Source: Polaribacter haliotis
Lineage (GTDB): Bacteria > Bacteroidota > Bacteroidia > Flavobacteriales > Flavobacteriaceae
Length of the DNA stretch: 64,000 nucleotides
Direction of reading: 5' to 3'
Assembly: GCF_014784055.1 (NCBI RefSeq)
Contig: NZ_CP061813.1
Span: 2,490,001 to 2,554,000 of the forward strand
Shown: positions 8,997 through 17,414 of the stretch, in pieces
Layout of the letters: every line of letters begins with the position of its first letter
How positions within the stretch are numbered: the stretch's first letter is position 1
Made by a program: the position numbers and the translations under genes
Notes under the pieces: model-generated
What the model saw: the letters and a program-made list of their open reading frames with translations, nothing else
What the model was told of the DNA's origin: nothing
Database searches by the model: none

Positions 8997-10349
8997 CTAA
9001 AAACCTAAAACTAACTTCGCAATAGAAAAGTAAATAAGAATTCCTAAAATATCGTTACTGGTTGTAATAAAAGGGCCAGTTGCTAATGCTGGATCTACGC
9101 CTCTTTTCGCCAAAATAATAGGAATAAATGTTCCAATAATCGAAGCAATTACAATTACCGAAATTAAGGAAGCCGCGACTGTAATCCCTAAATCTAAAGG
9201 AAAACCTAAAAACAACATTCCTGCAGACATTAGTAAAGCGGCTAAGACAAAACCGTTTAATAAACCTTGTAAAATCTCTTTTAAAAGTCGTTTAAAAAGC
9301 GAACCCTTTAAGCTATCGTTAGCTAAACCTTGCACAATAATTGCAGACGATTGTACACCAACATTACCAGCCATTGCTGCAATTAAAGGTGTAAAAAAGA
9401 ACAATTCTGGATACTTATCCATGGCACCATCGAAACTTCCAAGAACAGAAACCGAAATAAAACCACCAAAAAGTGCCAAAATTAACCAAGGTAAACGTGC
9501 TTTTGTGAGTTCCCAAATTGTATCATTTGCTTCTACATCTTGCGAAAAACCTGCGGCCATTTGGTAATCTTTATCTGCTTCGTCTCTAATAACATCTACA
9601 ATATCATCAATGGTAATTCTACCCACTAAAATGTTATTATCGTCTACAACAGGAATGGCTTCCAAATCGTATTTTGCCATTATTTTTGCAACTTCCTCAT
9701 CATCTTCATGTACATTTACTGCATCTACTGTTGGTTTTAAAATATCGGCTATTTTTTGGTCGGATTTAGAAGTAATTAAGTCTTTTAAAGATAAACGACC
9801 TACCAATTTTTCTTCTTTATCTACAACGTAAATTGAATGTACTCTGGTTACTTCTTTTGCTTGGCCCCGAATTCTTCTCATGCAACCTGCAACTGTCCAT
9901 GTTTCATAAACTTTTACGAGCTCTTTTGCCATTAAAGCACCTGCAGTATTATCGTCATAAGACAATAATTCTTTAATATCTGCAGCTAAATCATCATCTT
10001 CAAGAGCGTTTATTACACGTCTTTGACGTTCTTCGGAAAGTTCTCCAATAATATCTGCAGCATCATCTGTGTCCATCTCTCCAACTTCGTCTGCAATTTC
10101 TTGTGCAGATAAGTTTTCAAGAATTTTTTCACGTGTGTCTTCATCTAATTCTGTAAGAATTTCGGATGTTTTTTCGCTATCTAAAAGCTTAATAATGTAG
10201 ATAGCTTCGTCGAAATCTAACTCGTCTAAAACTTCTGCAATATCCGCAAAATGAACCTCAGAAAACAGGGCAGTAATTTTCTTATCGCTTTTAATGGCGA
10301 TAAGTTCTGTTAGGTTGTCTAGAAATTCGTCATTAATTTCTAAGGTCAT
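8997..10349 (-). CDS. mgtE: Magnesium transporter MgtE
   Basis: 450 residues. N-terminal MgtE superhelical domain (about 20-125), two CBS domains (about 130-255; [25 protein letters not shown]), then five membrane helices with the Mg2+ channel signature [23 protein letters not shown] and a C-terminal [23 protein letters not shown]. The cytosolic part gates the channel by Mg2+ level in the family. Its start overlaps the end of rsmA by 17 nt, so both belong to one transcript. Confidence 0.96.
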   Translation of the reverse strand: MTLEINDEFLDNLTELIAIKSDKKITALFSEVHFADIAEVLDELDFDEAIYIIKLLDSEKTSEILTELDEDTREKILENLSAQEIADEVGEMDTDDAADIIGELSEERQRRVINALEDDDLAADIKELLSYDDNTAGALMAKELVKVYETWTVAGCMRRIRGQAKEVTRVHSIYVVDKEEKLVGRLSLKDLITSKSDQKIADILKPTVDAVNVHEDDEEVAKIMAKYDLEAIPVVDDNNILVGRITIDDIVDVIRDEADKDYQMAAGFSQDVEANDTIWELTKARLPWLILALFGGFISVSVLGSFDGAMDKYPELFFFTPLIAAMAGNVGVQSSAIIVQGLANDSLKGSLFKRLLKEILQGLLNGFVLAALLMSAGMLFLGFPLDLGITVAASLISVIVIASIIGTFIPIILAKRGVDPALATGPFITTSNDILGILIYFSIAKLVLGF

Positions 10350-11142
10350 TTTCTGCTAGTTTTTGCGTCAATAAAATAAAGTCTTGAACCGATAATTGTT
10401 CTGGACGTTTCGCAAATATAGGCTCTTCTTTTAAAGAATCCGAAAGATTGAAAGATTTTAAACTCGAACGCAACATTTTTCTACGTTGATTAAATGCCGT
10501 TTTTACAACTCTAAAAAATAATTTTTCGTCTACAGGAAGTGAATAATCCTTTTTTCTAATAAAACGAATTACACCAGAATCTACTTTTGGAGGAGGATCG
10601 AAAACTGTTGGTGGAACTGTAAAAAGATATTCTACATCAAAGAAAGCTTGTGTTAAAACAGATAAAATTCCATATACTTTAGAACCTTCTTTTTCTGCAA
10701 TTCTTTTAGCAACTTCTTTTTGAAACATGCCTGCAAATTCAGGCACAAAATCTCTGTTTTCTATCGCTTTAAAAACAATTTGTGTAGAAATGTTATATGG
10801 AAAATTACCAATAATTGCGACTTGTTTTTTTTCGAAAATTTCTTGTATTTCTTTTTTTAAGAAATCGCCTTCTATGATCTCGAATTTTTCTTTGGAAGTA
10901 TCTAAGTTAAGGTGTTCTATCGGAAAAACATCATGCAAATAAGCAACAGATTCTCTGTCTAATTCCATGACCGTAATTTTTGGTTTTTTCTGAAGTAAAT
11001 ACTTCGTTAAAACTCCCATTCCAGGTCCAATTTCTAAGACATTTTCATAGCCATTTTCTGTTAACGCATCTGCAATATTTTTTGCAATTGTTTCATCCGT
11101 TAAGAAATGCTGACCTAAATGTTTTTTTGCTTTTACAGACAT
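10333..11142 (-). CDS. rsmA: 16S rRNA (adenine1518-N6/adenine1519-N6)-dimethyltransferase
   Basis: 269 residues. [18 protein letters not shown] and the SAM motif [16 protein letters not shown] open the protein; the catalytic motif [10 protein letters not shown] (N-F/L-P-Y) and FQKEVAKRI follow; the C-terminal helical domain has [13 protein letters not shown]. It dimethylates two adenines in helix 45 of 16S rRNA. First gene of the rsmA-mgtE transcript, with a TACATTTG box 24 nt before the ATG. Confidence 0.97.
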   Translation of the reverse strand: MSVKAKKHLGQHFLTDETIAKNIADALTENGYENVLEIGPGMGVLTKYLLQKKPKITVMELDRESVAYLHDVFPIEHLNLDTSKEKFEIIEGDFLKKEIQEIFEKKQVAIIGNFPYNISTQIVFKAIENRDFVPEFAGMFQKEVAKRIAEKEGSKVYGILSVLTQAFFDVEYLFTVPPTVFDPPPKVDSGVIRFIRKKDYSLPVDEKLFFRVVKTAFNQRRKMLRSSLKSFNLSDSLKEEPIFAKRPEQLSVQDFILLTQKLAENDLRN

Positions 11143-11166
11143 CTTACTCGTTTTTTACTTCCAGTA

Positions 11167-11174
11167 CAAATGTA
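11167..11174 (-). promoter_or_regulatory. -7 box of rsmA
   Basis: Minus-strand TACATTTG (TAnnTTTG), inside a small palindrome GTACAAATGTAC. Confidence 0.45.
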
Positions 11175-11227
11175 CAGTTAAAATTCGGCATAATTTTTGG
11201 TTCGTACTTGGATTAAAATCAACCAAA

Positions 11228-12070
11228 ATGAATAAAAATTTACTACTAATTATCTTACTATTTTTTAGCTTTCAAATGACCACTTTTTCGCAAGAAGGAA
11301 AGTTAGAAAAAGGGAAAGAAAGTATTAAAACGTCTAAATCTTCTGGAAGCTCAGGTACTGTTACTTCAAAAAAATCTACTTCAAGGAGAAGTACTATTAA
11401 TAATAATTCTAATGACAATCCGTTTGCAAGTATTCTTTGGGGAATTGCTGCCTATACTTTTTATGGCGTTTTAGTTGAATCTCCTTGGGAAATGAATGGA
11501 AGAATGCACGATGCAGAAATTTCTAATTATCCATACAAAGAAGCAAGATATGGGAATTTCATTTATACAGATTCTACGAATTATAATAGCACTCGTTTCG
11601 ATATTACCAACAATTTTGTGCGAGAAAGCAAAAATTTATATGGAAATAATTTTGGTGTAAATTTTCGTTTTCTAAAACGTTTTGCTTTGGATGTAGATTA
11701 TTTATATCTTTCTGAAAACGTGAATGGAAAACAAGATTCATTTGCTTTATATTCGGCTTTATTAAAGTATTACAGAATTAGAACGCAACGTTTTGATGCT
11801 TGGTTCGGTTTGGGAATTTTGCACGCAGGAAGCAATGTAAAAGAAACACGTTTTGGACTTGGTTTTGGAGCAGAATTATTTATTACAAAACCAATAAGTA
11901 TCGATTTTTCGCACAAATGGACTGTTATAAATCAAGAAGAGGTTCATAAAACAAAAGTGCTCCTAAAATATCATCTTAAAAATTACCATATTTCTTCTGG
12001 TTACGAACATTTTAAGATTGGGGTTTCTAAAATAAAAGCTTTATCGATTGGTGTTGGAGCAAGTTTTTAG
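11228..12070 (+). CDS. Outer membrane beta-barrel-like protein, function unknown
   Basis: 280 residues. Signal peptide (about 1-21, ending TTFSQ), a Ser/Lys/Thr-rich low-complexity linker (about 22-62), then alternating hydrophobic strands with aromatic ends, for example GVNFRFLKRFALDVDYLYL, FDAWFGLGILHAG, GLGFGAELFI and a terminal ALSIGVGASF closing in Phe. That is the pattern of small outer membrane barrels. No specific family recognised. Divergent from rsmA. Confidence 0.75.
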   Translation: MNKNLLLIILLFFSFQMTTFSQEGKLEKGKESIKTSKSSGSSGTVTSKKSTSRRSTINNNSNDNPFASILWGIAAYTFYGVLVESPWEMNGRMHDAEISNYPYKEARYGNFIYTDSTNYNSTRFDITNNFVRESKNLYGNNFGVNFRFLKRFALDVDYLYLSENVNGKQDSFALYSALLKYYRIRTQRFDAWFGLGILHAGSNVKETRFGLGFGAELFITKPISIDFSHKWTVINQEEVHKTKVLLKYHLKNYHISSGYEHFKIGVSKIKALSIGVGASF

Positions 12071-12145
12071 TTTTACAGAATACTTAAAAAAATGAACTCT
12101 AACTCTGTAATTTAAACAAGAGATAATTTTAAAGGCTAATTCTGG

Positions 12146-12165
12146 ATTTCTGTTTTCACAGGAAT
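12146..12165. repeat. Palindromic repeat, ATTCCTG family, reverse orientation
   Basis: ATTTCTG-TTTTCA-CAGGAAT, one mismatch in the arms, in the gap between convergent genes. Its reverse complement shares CCTGTGAAAACAG with the copy at 47044. Confidence 0.6.
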
Positions 12166-12253
12166 AATAAAGTGGATTTTTTTAAGTAAGAAATAGAATA
12201 TTTTAATTTTTTTTACCCAGTTTTTTACTCAGAAAGAGTTTTAGAGTAATTTT

Positions 12254-12580
12254 TTAATTACTTGCAACAGTTGGAAAAAACTCATTAATTACTTTTAGCT
12301 CTGTTCTAAAAGCGACCATTTTATCTGCAAATTTTAAACCATCTTTTTGCAATTTATCTGCATCAAATTGATAGTAATCGTCTAAATCTTCTCTTGTATT
12401 TGCTGTATATTGTACAGAATAGGTTTTTCCACCCATTTCTTCGTCTACCAAAACTTGGGTAAGTTTTGCTGATAAGAATCTACCAGTATTTAAAACATCT
12501 AAAATGTGTGTTTCCATCCAAGTTAGCCATTCTTCGTGTACACTTTCATCTATATTTATTGTTACGTTGTATATATACAT
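12254..12580 (-). CDS. DUF4286 family protein
   Basis: 108 residues. MYIYNVTINIDESVHEEWLTWMETHI, VLNTGRFLSAKLTQVL, TYSVQYTANTREDLDDYYQFDADKLQKDGLKFADKMVAFRTEL match the ferredoxin-like DUF4286 family of Bacteroidota. Cytosolic. No catalytic residues are known for the family. Sits just downstream of the TPR protein gene on the same strand, with a 67-nt gap. Confidence 0.88.
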   Translation of the reverse strand: MYIYNVTINIDESVHEEWLTWMETHILDVLNTGRFLSAKLTQVLVDEEMGGKTYSVQYTANTREDLDDYYQFDADKLQKDGLKFADKMVAFRTELKVINEFFPTVASN

Positions 12581-12647
12581 TATATTTAGGTTTTAGTGGT
12601 TAGTATATAATAGTTAGTATTAAAACCTAACAACTATCTACTAATTC

Positions 12648-14459
12648 CTATAAATCGTCTCCTCTTAATTTTCTATATTTTTTCCTTGCTTCTACTAAGT
12701 AAATACTAGAAGGATGCTCGAAAATTATTTTTTGATAATATTCTTGTGCTTTCTCTGTATTCCCTAAAAAATTATATAATTCTGCCATTTCATAATAGAC
12801 ATCGTCCGTTAAAAAACCTTGATTGTCTGTAGCCACAATTTTGGCAAAATTTAAAATTGCTTCCTCGTATTTCTTTTGTTTTATATGCAATTTTGCAATC
12901 TTAAAATGCACGTTATTTGTAATTGGAACAAAACCACCATTCAACTCTTTTAATGTTTCGTTTTCTAAGACAGAATTTAGCACTTTTATGGCTTCGTCAT
13001 CTTTATTTTGGTACGCCAACAATTCTGCTTGTGCATATTCTTTTAATCCTGATGGAATAGAATCTAAAGGTTCGTTATCGGATATTATTAAAAATAAATC
13101 GACTGCATCATTCGCAATTAATTGTGTTGTAGATCCTTTTAAAACTTTTAATTGTGCTTTTGCCCACGTAAAATCGCCTTTAAAATAACTTGTTTGTGCA
13201 ACTTTAAAACGAGCTTCTTGCGCCAATTCGTGGTTTTTTAATTGCGTTTGAATTTGTGAAAAATAAATTAATGCCTTGTTGAATTTTCCAGTAAATACTA
13301 AAACATCTCCCAGTTTTAATTTGATTCTTGCTTTGTCGAATTTAGAACTAGAATAGCCAATTGCCTCCTGTAAAACTTCTTTTGCTTCTTCTGGTTTGTT
13401 GGCAGAAAATGTTAGAAAATCGGCATATTCTACTTGTATTTTTATGGTTGAAGTATTTTTACCATATTCTTTAAAAAGTGATTGAAACAATGTTTCTGCT
13501 TCAGGGTTTTTTGTAGCTACAGCTATTTTTGAGAGGTATAAATTAGCATCAATTTTTTCCTCTTTTATTTTTGAAGTTTCTTTAATAAAGTTGAAGCATT
13601 CTGCTGAAGCTTCAAAATTATTGTTCTCGAAAGCAATTTTTCCAATCGTAAAAATGGAAGATAAATCAGTAGAATTTCTTTGATATAAAGCTTTTTCTTG
13701 AATAAATGCTTTCCTGAAATCTTTTTGTTGTGCAAATAACCAGCTTAAAAGCATGTTCCAAACATCTTTTGGTTGGCTAATGGATTTTCTTAATAGTGTT
13801 TTTCTGAATAAGATATTCGCTTCATTTTCGGAATCGTCAGTAATATATTTACTAGCATATCTTTGCACTAAATTAAAATATTGCTCGTTTTTATCAACGA
13901 GATTTATATAAGATTCAAACATTTGTTTAAAGTCTCCTTTTTCTCCATAAATTTGTGCAATTTGGAAACTATAATTTGCATTTTTATTCTTTTCCATTGC
14001 TTTCTCATAAGCCAAAATTGCATTGTCTAATAAGTTGTAATCTTTAAAAAGACGTCCAATAATTCCACCATAAGCAGGGGTTTTATCCAAAGAATTTAAA
14101 GCTAAATCGTAATTAATTTTTGCTTGTTCTTTTAATTGCTGTCTTTCGTAATTATAACCTAAATAAACATATAAATAAATTTGAGAAGCATTGGATCTAA
14201 TTCTTGTTTTTAGTAAGTTTTCTGCTTCTTTAAATTTATCTGTTTCTTGATAACAAGCAATTAAACGACCTAAATAAGTGGTGTTAAAAGGTGTTTTGTT
14301 ATAGAGTTTTTTAAAAATCTGAGTTGCTTTTTCATATTCTCCTTCTCTGTAATAATTTTCCGCAAGCAAATATTCGTTTTGTGTTGCTTGTTGTGGGGTT
14401 TGTTGTGCAACAATAAAACTGCTGATAGTAAAAAAAATAAGAAAAAAGAAGTTTTTCAT
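12648..14459 (-). CDS. Exported tetratricopeptide repeat protein
   Basis: 603 residues from ATG 14459 (MKNFFFLIFFTISS, a signal peptide). In-frame upstream codons TTG 14468 and ATG 14465 overlap or abut a perfect -7 box (14466-14473), so the later ATG is preferred. The mature protein is a long helical solenoid of TPR units, for example NEYLLAENYYREGEYEKATQIFKKLY and TDDVYYEMAELYNFLGNTEKAQEYYQKII. Such periplasmic TPR proteins are scaffolds; no partner can be named. DUF4286 follows. Confidence 0.88.
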   Translation of the reverse strand: MKNFFFLIFFTISSFIVAQQTPQQATQNEYLLAENYYREGEYEKATQIFKKLYNKTPFNTTYLGRLIACYQETDKFKEAENLLKTRIRSNASQIYLYVYLGYNYERQQLKEQAKINYDLALNSLDKTPAYGGIIGRLFKDYNLLDNAILAYEKAMEKNKNANYSFQIAQIYGEKGDFKQMFESYINLVDKNEQYFNLVQRYASKYITDDSENEANILFRKTLLRKSISQPKDVWNMLLSWLFAQQKDFRKAFIQEKALYQRNSTDLSSIFTIGKIAFENNNFEASAECFNFIKETSKIKEEKIDANLYLSKIAVATKNPEAETLFQSLFKEYGKNTSTIKIQVEYADFLTFSANKPEEAKEVLQEAIGYSSSKFDKARIKLKLGDVLVFTGKFNKALIYFSQIQTQLKNHELAQEARFKVAQTSYFKGDFTWAKAQLKVLKGSTTQLIANDAVDLFLIISDNEPLDSIPSGLKEYAQAELLAYQNKDDEAIKVLNSVLENETLKELNGGFVPITNNVHFKIAKLHIKQKKYEEAILNFAKIVATDNQGFLTDDVYYEMAELYNFLGNTEKAQEYYQKIIFEHPSSIYLVEARKKYRKLRGDDL

Positions 14460-14465
14460 AGACAT

Positions 14466-14473
14466 CAAATATA
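14466..14473 (-). promoter_or_regulatory. -7 box of the TPR gene
   Basis: Minus-strand TATATTTG, 6 nt before the ATG at 14459; implies a leader of only a few bases. Confidence 0.45.
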
Positions 14474-14534
14474 AACAACAAAAATGTTAAATTTTTATTA
14501 AAGCAATCTCTTTTTAAAGGCTCTTTGTAACATT

Positions 14535-14550
14535 TTGGCACGAAACTTGT
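14535..14550 (+). promoter_or_regulatory. Predicted sigma-54 (RpoN) promoter
   Basis: TTGGCACGAAACTTGT fits the -24/-12 consensus YTGGCACGrNNNTTGCW except TTGT for TTGC. The GG and the TG dinucleotide are correctly spaced. Expected start of transcription is near 14562, about 23 nt before the small ORF. It is the only such site I noticed in the intergenic regions. Confidence 0.6.
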
Positions 14551-14584
14551 CTTTAAAGTATATAACCAATCAAATCTTAATATT

Positions 14585-14728
14585 ATGAATACTTTTACTC
14601 AACAATACCAAACAGCAAAAAGCAACTCTAAAAAGTTCATGAAAAACGGACAAATATCTGCGTATTTAAACGCTCTTTCAGAAATGAATAAATACAAAAG
14701 ATTAATGGTAGCAGTGGTTTCAAATTAG
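14585..14728 (+). CDS. 47-residue protein downstream of a sigma-54 promoter
   Basis: ATG 14585 to TAG 14726-14728. The peptide starts MNTFTQQYQTAKSNSKKF and ends YKRLMVAVVSN; it is basic and helical-looking, with no signal peptide, membrane segment or Cys. It sits alone between divergently read TPR and convergent serS genes. The sigma-54 promoter and a clean TAATATTATG start context support it as a real gene. No family known to me. If RpoN-controlled, an enhancer-binding activator elsewhere in the genome must drive it. Confidence 0.6.
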   Translation: MNTFTQQYQTAKSNSKKFMKNGQISAYLNALSEMNKYKRLMVAVVSN

Positions 14729-14732
14729 TCTA

Positions 14733-14827
14733 CAGTTTTTCAGTCTTCAGTATGCAGTCATTTTGTGACTGGAAACTAAAAACACAAACAAGCTGACTGA
14801 CGACTGGTAACTGCCAACTGCTTACTG
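14733..14827. repeat. Heptad-phased CAGT / ACTG inverted array
   Basis: CAGT occurs at 14733, 14741, 14748 and 14755 (steps 8, 7, 7). ACTG occurs at 14768 and then at 14796, 14803, 14810, 14817 and 14824, exactly every 7 nt. The two halves are reverse complements in pattern, so the block can fold back on itself. It overlaps the serS stop codon. A shorter relative lies at 8237-8262. Confidence 0.7.
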
Positions 14828-16096
14828 AATCATTTCGAACCCACAATAAGGAACCAATACATCTGGTATTTTAATTCCGTCTTTGGTTTGATAGTTTTCT
14901 AAAATTCCTGCTAAAACACGTGGTAATGCTAAAGAACTACCATTTAAAGTATGTGCAAGCTCACTTTTACCTTCTTTGTTTTTAAAACGAAGCTTTAATC
15001 TATTTGCTTGAAAAGTTTCAAAATTTGAAGCCGAACTAATTTCTAACCATCTGTCTTGTGCTGTAGAAAATAATTCAAAATCGAATGTTAAAGCAGCTGT
15101 AAAACCAGTATCTCCACCACACAAACGTAAAATTCTGTAAGGTAATTTTAATTCTCTTAAAATATCTTTAATGTGCTCTACCATATCACTTAAAGCGTGA
15201 TACGATTTATCTGGATGCTCCACTCTTACAATCTCTACTTTATCGAATTGATGCAATCTATTTAAACCACGAACATGTGCTCCATAACTTCCAGCTTCAC
15301 GTCTAAAACAAGGTGTGTAGCCAGTTGCAGTTATTGGAAAATCGCTTTCCTGAATTAAATTTCCACGAAACATATTTGTAATTGGTACTTCTGCAGTCGG
15401 AATTAAATACAAATCGTCTACAGTAGAATGATACATTTGTCCGTCTTTATCTGGTAATTGCCCAGTTGCAGTAGCAGATGCAGCATTCACCAAATGCGGC
15501 ACTTGGTATTCTTTATAACCAGCTTCAATATTTTTATCTAAAAAATAGTTGATTAATGCACGCTGTAATCTTGCTCCTTTTCCTTTGTAAACAGGAAAAC
15601 CTGCACCCGTAATTTTTGTACCTAATTCAAAATCGATAATGTCGTATTTCTTTGCCAATTCCCAATGAGGAAGTGCATTTTCTCCTAAATCAGGAATAAT
15701 TCCTTCTTTAAAAATTTCTTCATTATCTTCTTCCGAATTTCCAGCTTTTACAGAAGCATGAGGAATGTTAGGTATTTGATATAATAAATTCTGAAGCTCA
15801 TCTGCAAAACCATTTAAAGTTTCAGACAATTCTTTAGATTGCTCTTTTAACTGACTTGTTTTTTCTTTTAAAATGTTGGCTTTTTGTACCTCACCAGATT
15901 TAAAAAGTCCACCAATTTCTTTGGATAAAGTATTAGATTCCGCTAAAACATCGTCTAAAGCAACTTGTGTAGCTCTTCTGTTTTCATCTGCATTTAAAAC
16001 TTTCTCAATAATAGCTTCTGCATCCGCAAAATTACGTTTTGCCAATCCTGCTAAAACTACTTCTTTGTTTTCTCTAATAAATTGTACTTGTAACAT
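14822..16096 (-). CDS. serS: Seryl-tRNA synthetase
   Basis: Class II aminoacyl-tRNA synthetase, 424 residues. The N-terminal long coiled coil (about 1-110) binds the tRNA variable arm. The catalytic core has TAEVPITNMFRG, motif 2 CFRREAGSYGAHVRGLNRLHQFDKVEIV and motif 3 NGSSLALPRVLAGILENYQ. A TATATTTG box lies 20 nt upstream. The stop codon falls inside the heptad array. Essential translation gene. Confidence 0.98.
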   Translation of the reverse strand: MLQVQFIRENKEVVLAGLAKRNFADAEAIIEKVLNADENRRATQVALDDVLAESNTLSKEIGGLFKSGEVQKANILKEKTSQLKEQSKELSETLNGFADELQNLLYQIPNIPHASVKAGNSEEDNEEIFKEGIIPDLGENALPHWELAKKYDIIDFELGTKITGAGFPVYKGKGARLQRALINYFLDKNIEAGYKEYQVPHLVNAASATATGQLPDKDGQMYHSTVDDLYLIPTAEVPITNMFRGNLIQESDFPITATGYTPCFRREAGSYGAHVRGLNRLHQFDKVEIVRVEHPDKSYHALSDMVEHIKDILRELKLPYRILRLCGGDTGFTAALTFDFELFSTAQDRWLEISSASNFETFQANRLKLRFKNKEGKSELAHTLNGSSLALPRVLAGILENYQTKDGIKIPDVLVPYCGFEMIQ

Positions 16097-16116
16097 TTTG
16101 TAAGAATTTAAGAATG

Positions 16117-16124
16117 CAAATATA
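16117..16124 (-). promoter_or_regulatory. -7 box of serS
   Basis: Minus-strand TATATTTG with a TTG about 18 nt further upstream, close to the -33/-7 spacing of Bacteroidota promoters. Confidence 0.5.
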
Positions 16125-16271
16125 TAATTTGTGTAGTAGTTTCAATACAAAAATTCCATCTTAATCTTTCCAAAGGGAAGAGGCAAGCAAACCTTCAAAG
16201 ATTATGTTACAAAAATTAAAAAATTTTAATAAACGTTATTTTTTCAGGAAAAATTTTCACAAGAGTGTTTT

Positions 16272-16293
16272 CCCCTTTGGGATATTAAAGGGG
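16272..16293. terminator. Hairpin just downstream of ribF
   Basis: CCCCTTT-8 nt-AAAGGGG directly behind the ribF stop. On the minus strand it is followed by only A-rich sequence and on the plus strand by CTTTT, so termination strength is doubtful. Confidence 0.35.
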
Positions 16294-16296
16294 CTT

Positions 16297-17223
16297 TTAT
16301 TTCTTAATATAATTTCTTGCAGTTTCTTCATCTTTTTTAAGTTGAAGAATTAATGAATCCAAAGAATCGAATTTTTCTTCGTCACGTAAAAAGTAAATCA
16401 AATCTATCGTTAAAATCTTTCCATATAAGTCCTGATTGAAATCAAAAAAATGCACTTCAATTGTTTGATGATTTCCATTTACGGTTGGTCTATTTCCGAT
16501 ATTCATCATCCCAAAAATAGTACTGTTTTCTATGGTAGATTTTATAACGTAGACACCAGTTTTAGGAATTAGTTTATAATCTTCTTCGATATCTATATTT
16601 GCTGTAGGATAACCTATTTTACCACCTAATTTTTTTCCGTTAACAACTTTGCCTTTCAACATAAAATTATACCCTAAATAATTGTTGGCAGTTTTTAAAT
16701 TTCCATTGGCTAAAGCACGTCTAATTTTTGTAGAACTTACAGAAACATCGTCAATATCTTGTGCTGGAATTTCTTCTACCTTAAAATCGTATAAATGGCT
16801 ATATTCTGTTAGTTGCTGAATATTTCCTTCTCGGTTTTTACCAAAATGATGATCGTAACCAATAATTAATTTCGAAATATTAAATTGATTTACCAAAACA
16901 TCTCGAACAAATTCAAGTGCTGTCATTCTAGAAAAATCTCGACTAAAAGGATGTATAATTAAATAGTCTAATCCGGTTTTTTTAAGGAGTTTTTCACGTT
17001 CGTTAATCGTATTAATCAACTCGATGGAAGCATCTTTTTGCAAAACCATTCTTGGATGTGGAAAAAAAGTAAGTAATACAGATTTTTTCCCAGCTTCTTT
17101 CGCTTCAGAAACCAGTTTTTCTAATATTTTTTGATGCCCAAAATGCACACCATCAAAGGTTCCAATAGTAACAAATGTTTTTTCTTCGGTCGAAAAATTA
17201 GATATATCTATAATCGTTTTCAA
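16297..17223 (-). CDS. ribF: Bifunctional riboflavin kinase / FAD synthetase
   Basis: 308 residues. The N-terminal FMN adenylyltransferase half has TIGTFDGVHFGHQKIL and the block IIGYDHHFGKNREGN; SSTKIRRALANGNLKTAN closes it. The C-terminal flavokinase half has GKKLGGKIGYPTANI, GVYVI and the catalytic-region Glu in TIEVHFFDFNQDLYG. It makes FMN and FAD. The first start in frame is TTG at 17223, and a TACATTTG box 20 nt upstream excludes a much earlier start. Confidence 0.97.
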   Translation of the reverse strand: MKTIIDISNFSTEEKTFVTIGTFDGVHFGHQKILEKLVSEAKEAGKKSVLLTFFPHPRMVLQKDASIELINTINEREKLLKKTGLDYLIIHPFSRDFSRMTALEFVRDVLVNQFNISKLIIGYDHHFGKNREGNIQQLTEYSHLYDFKVEEIPAQDIDDVSVSSTKIRRALANGNLKTANNYLGYNFMLKGKVVNGKKLGGKIGYPTANIDIEEDYKLIPKTGVYVIKSTIENSTIFGMMNIGNRPTVNGNHQTIEVHFFDFNQDLYGKILTIDLIYFLRDEEKFDSLDSLILQLKKDEETARNYIKK

Positions 17224-17243
17224 AAAATATGCTTTTCTAAGAG

Positions 17244-17251
17244 CAAATGTA
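17244..17251 (-). promoter_or_regulatory. -7 box of ribF
   Basis: Minus-strand TACATTTG, supports the TTG start 20 nt downstream. Confidence 0.45.
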
Positions 17252-17414
17252 CAACACTAAAGGTTTAAATTTTATTGAATTTAATAGATTATTCGAATGA
17301 GATTATGATAAATTTTGTCGCTTTATTTATTAAAAACATAAAATAATAGGTCAAATAATTAATAATTCAAAAAAAATTGTATTTTGCATAACTGTTAACA
17401 AATTAATTCAAATT

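Noticed and set aside
14733..14827. CRISPR-like short periodic array
   Set aside because: The unit is 7 nt with no long spacers and the array is inverted; no cas genes are nearby.
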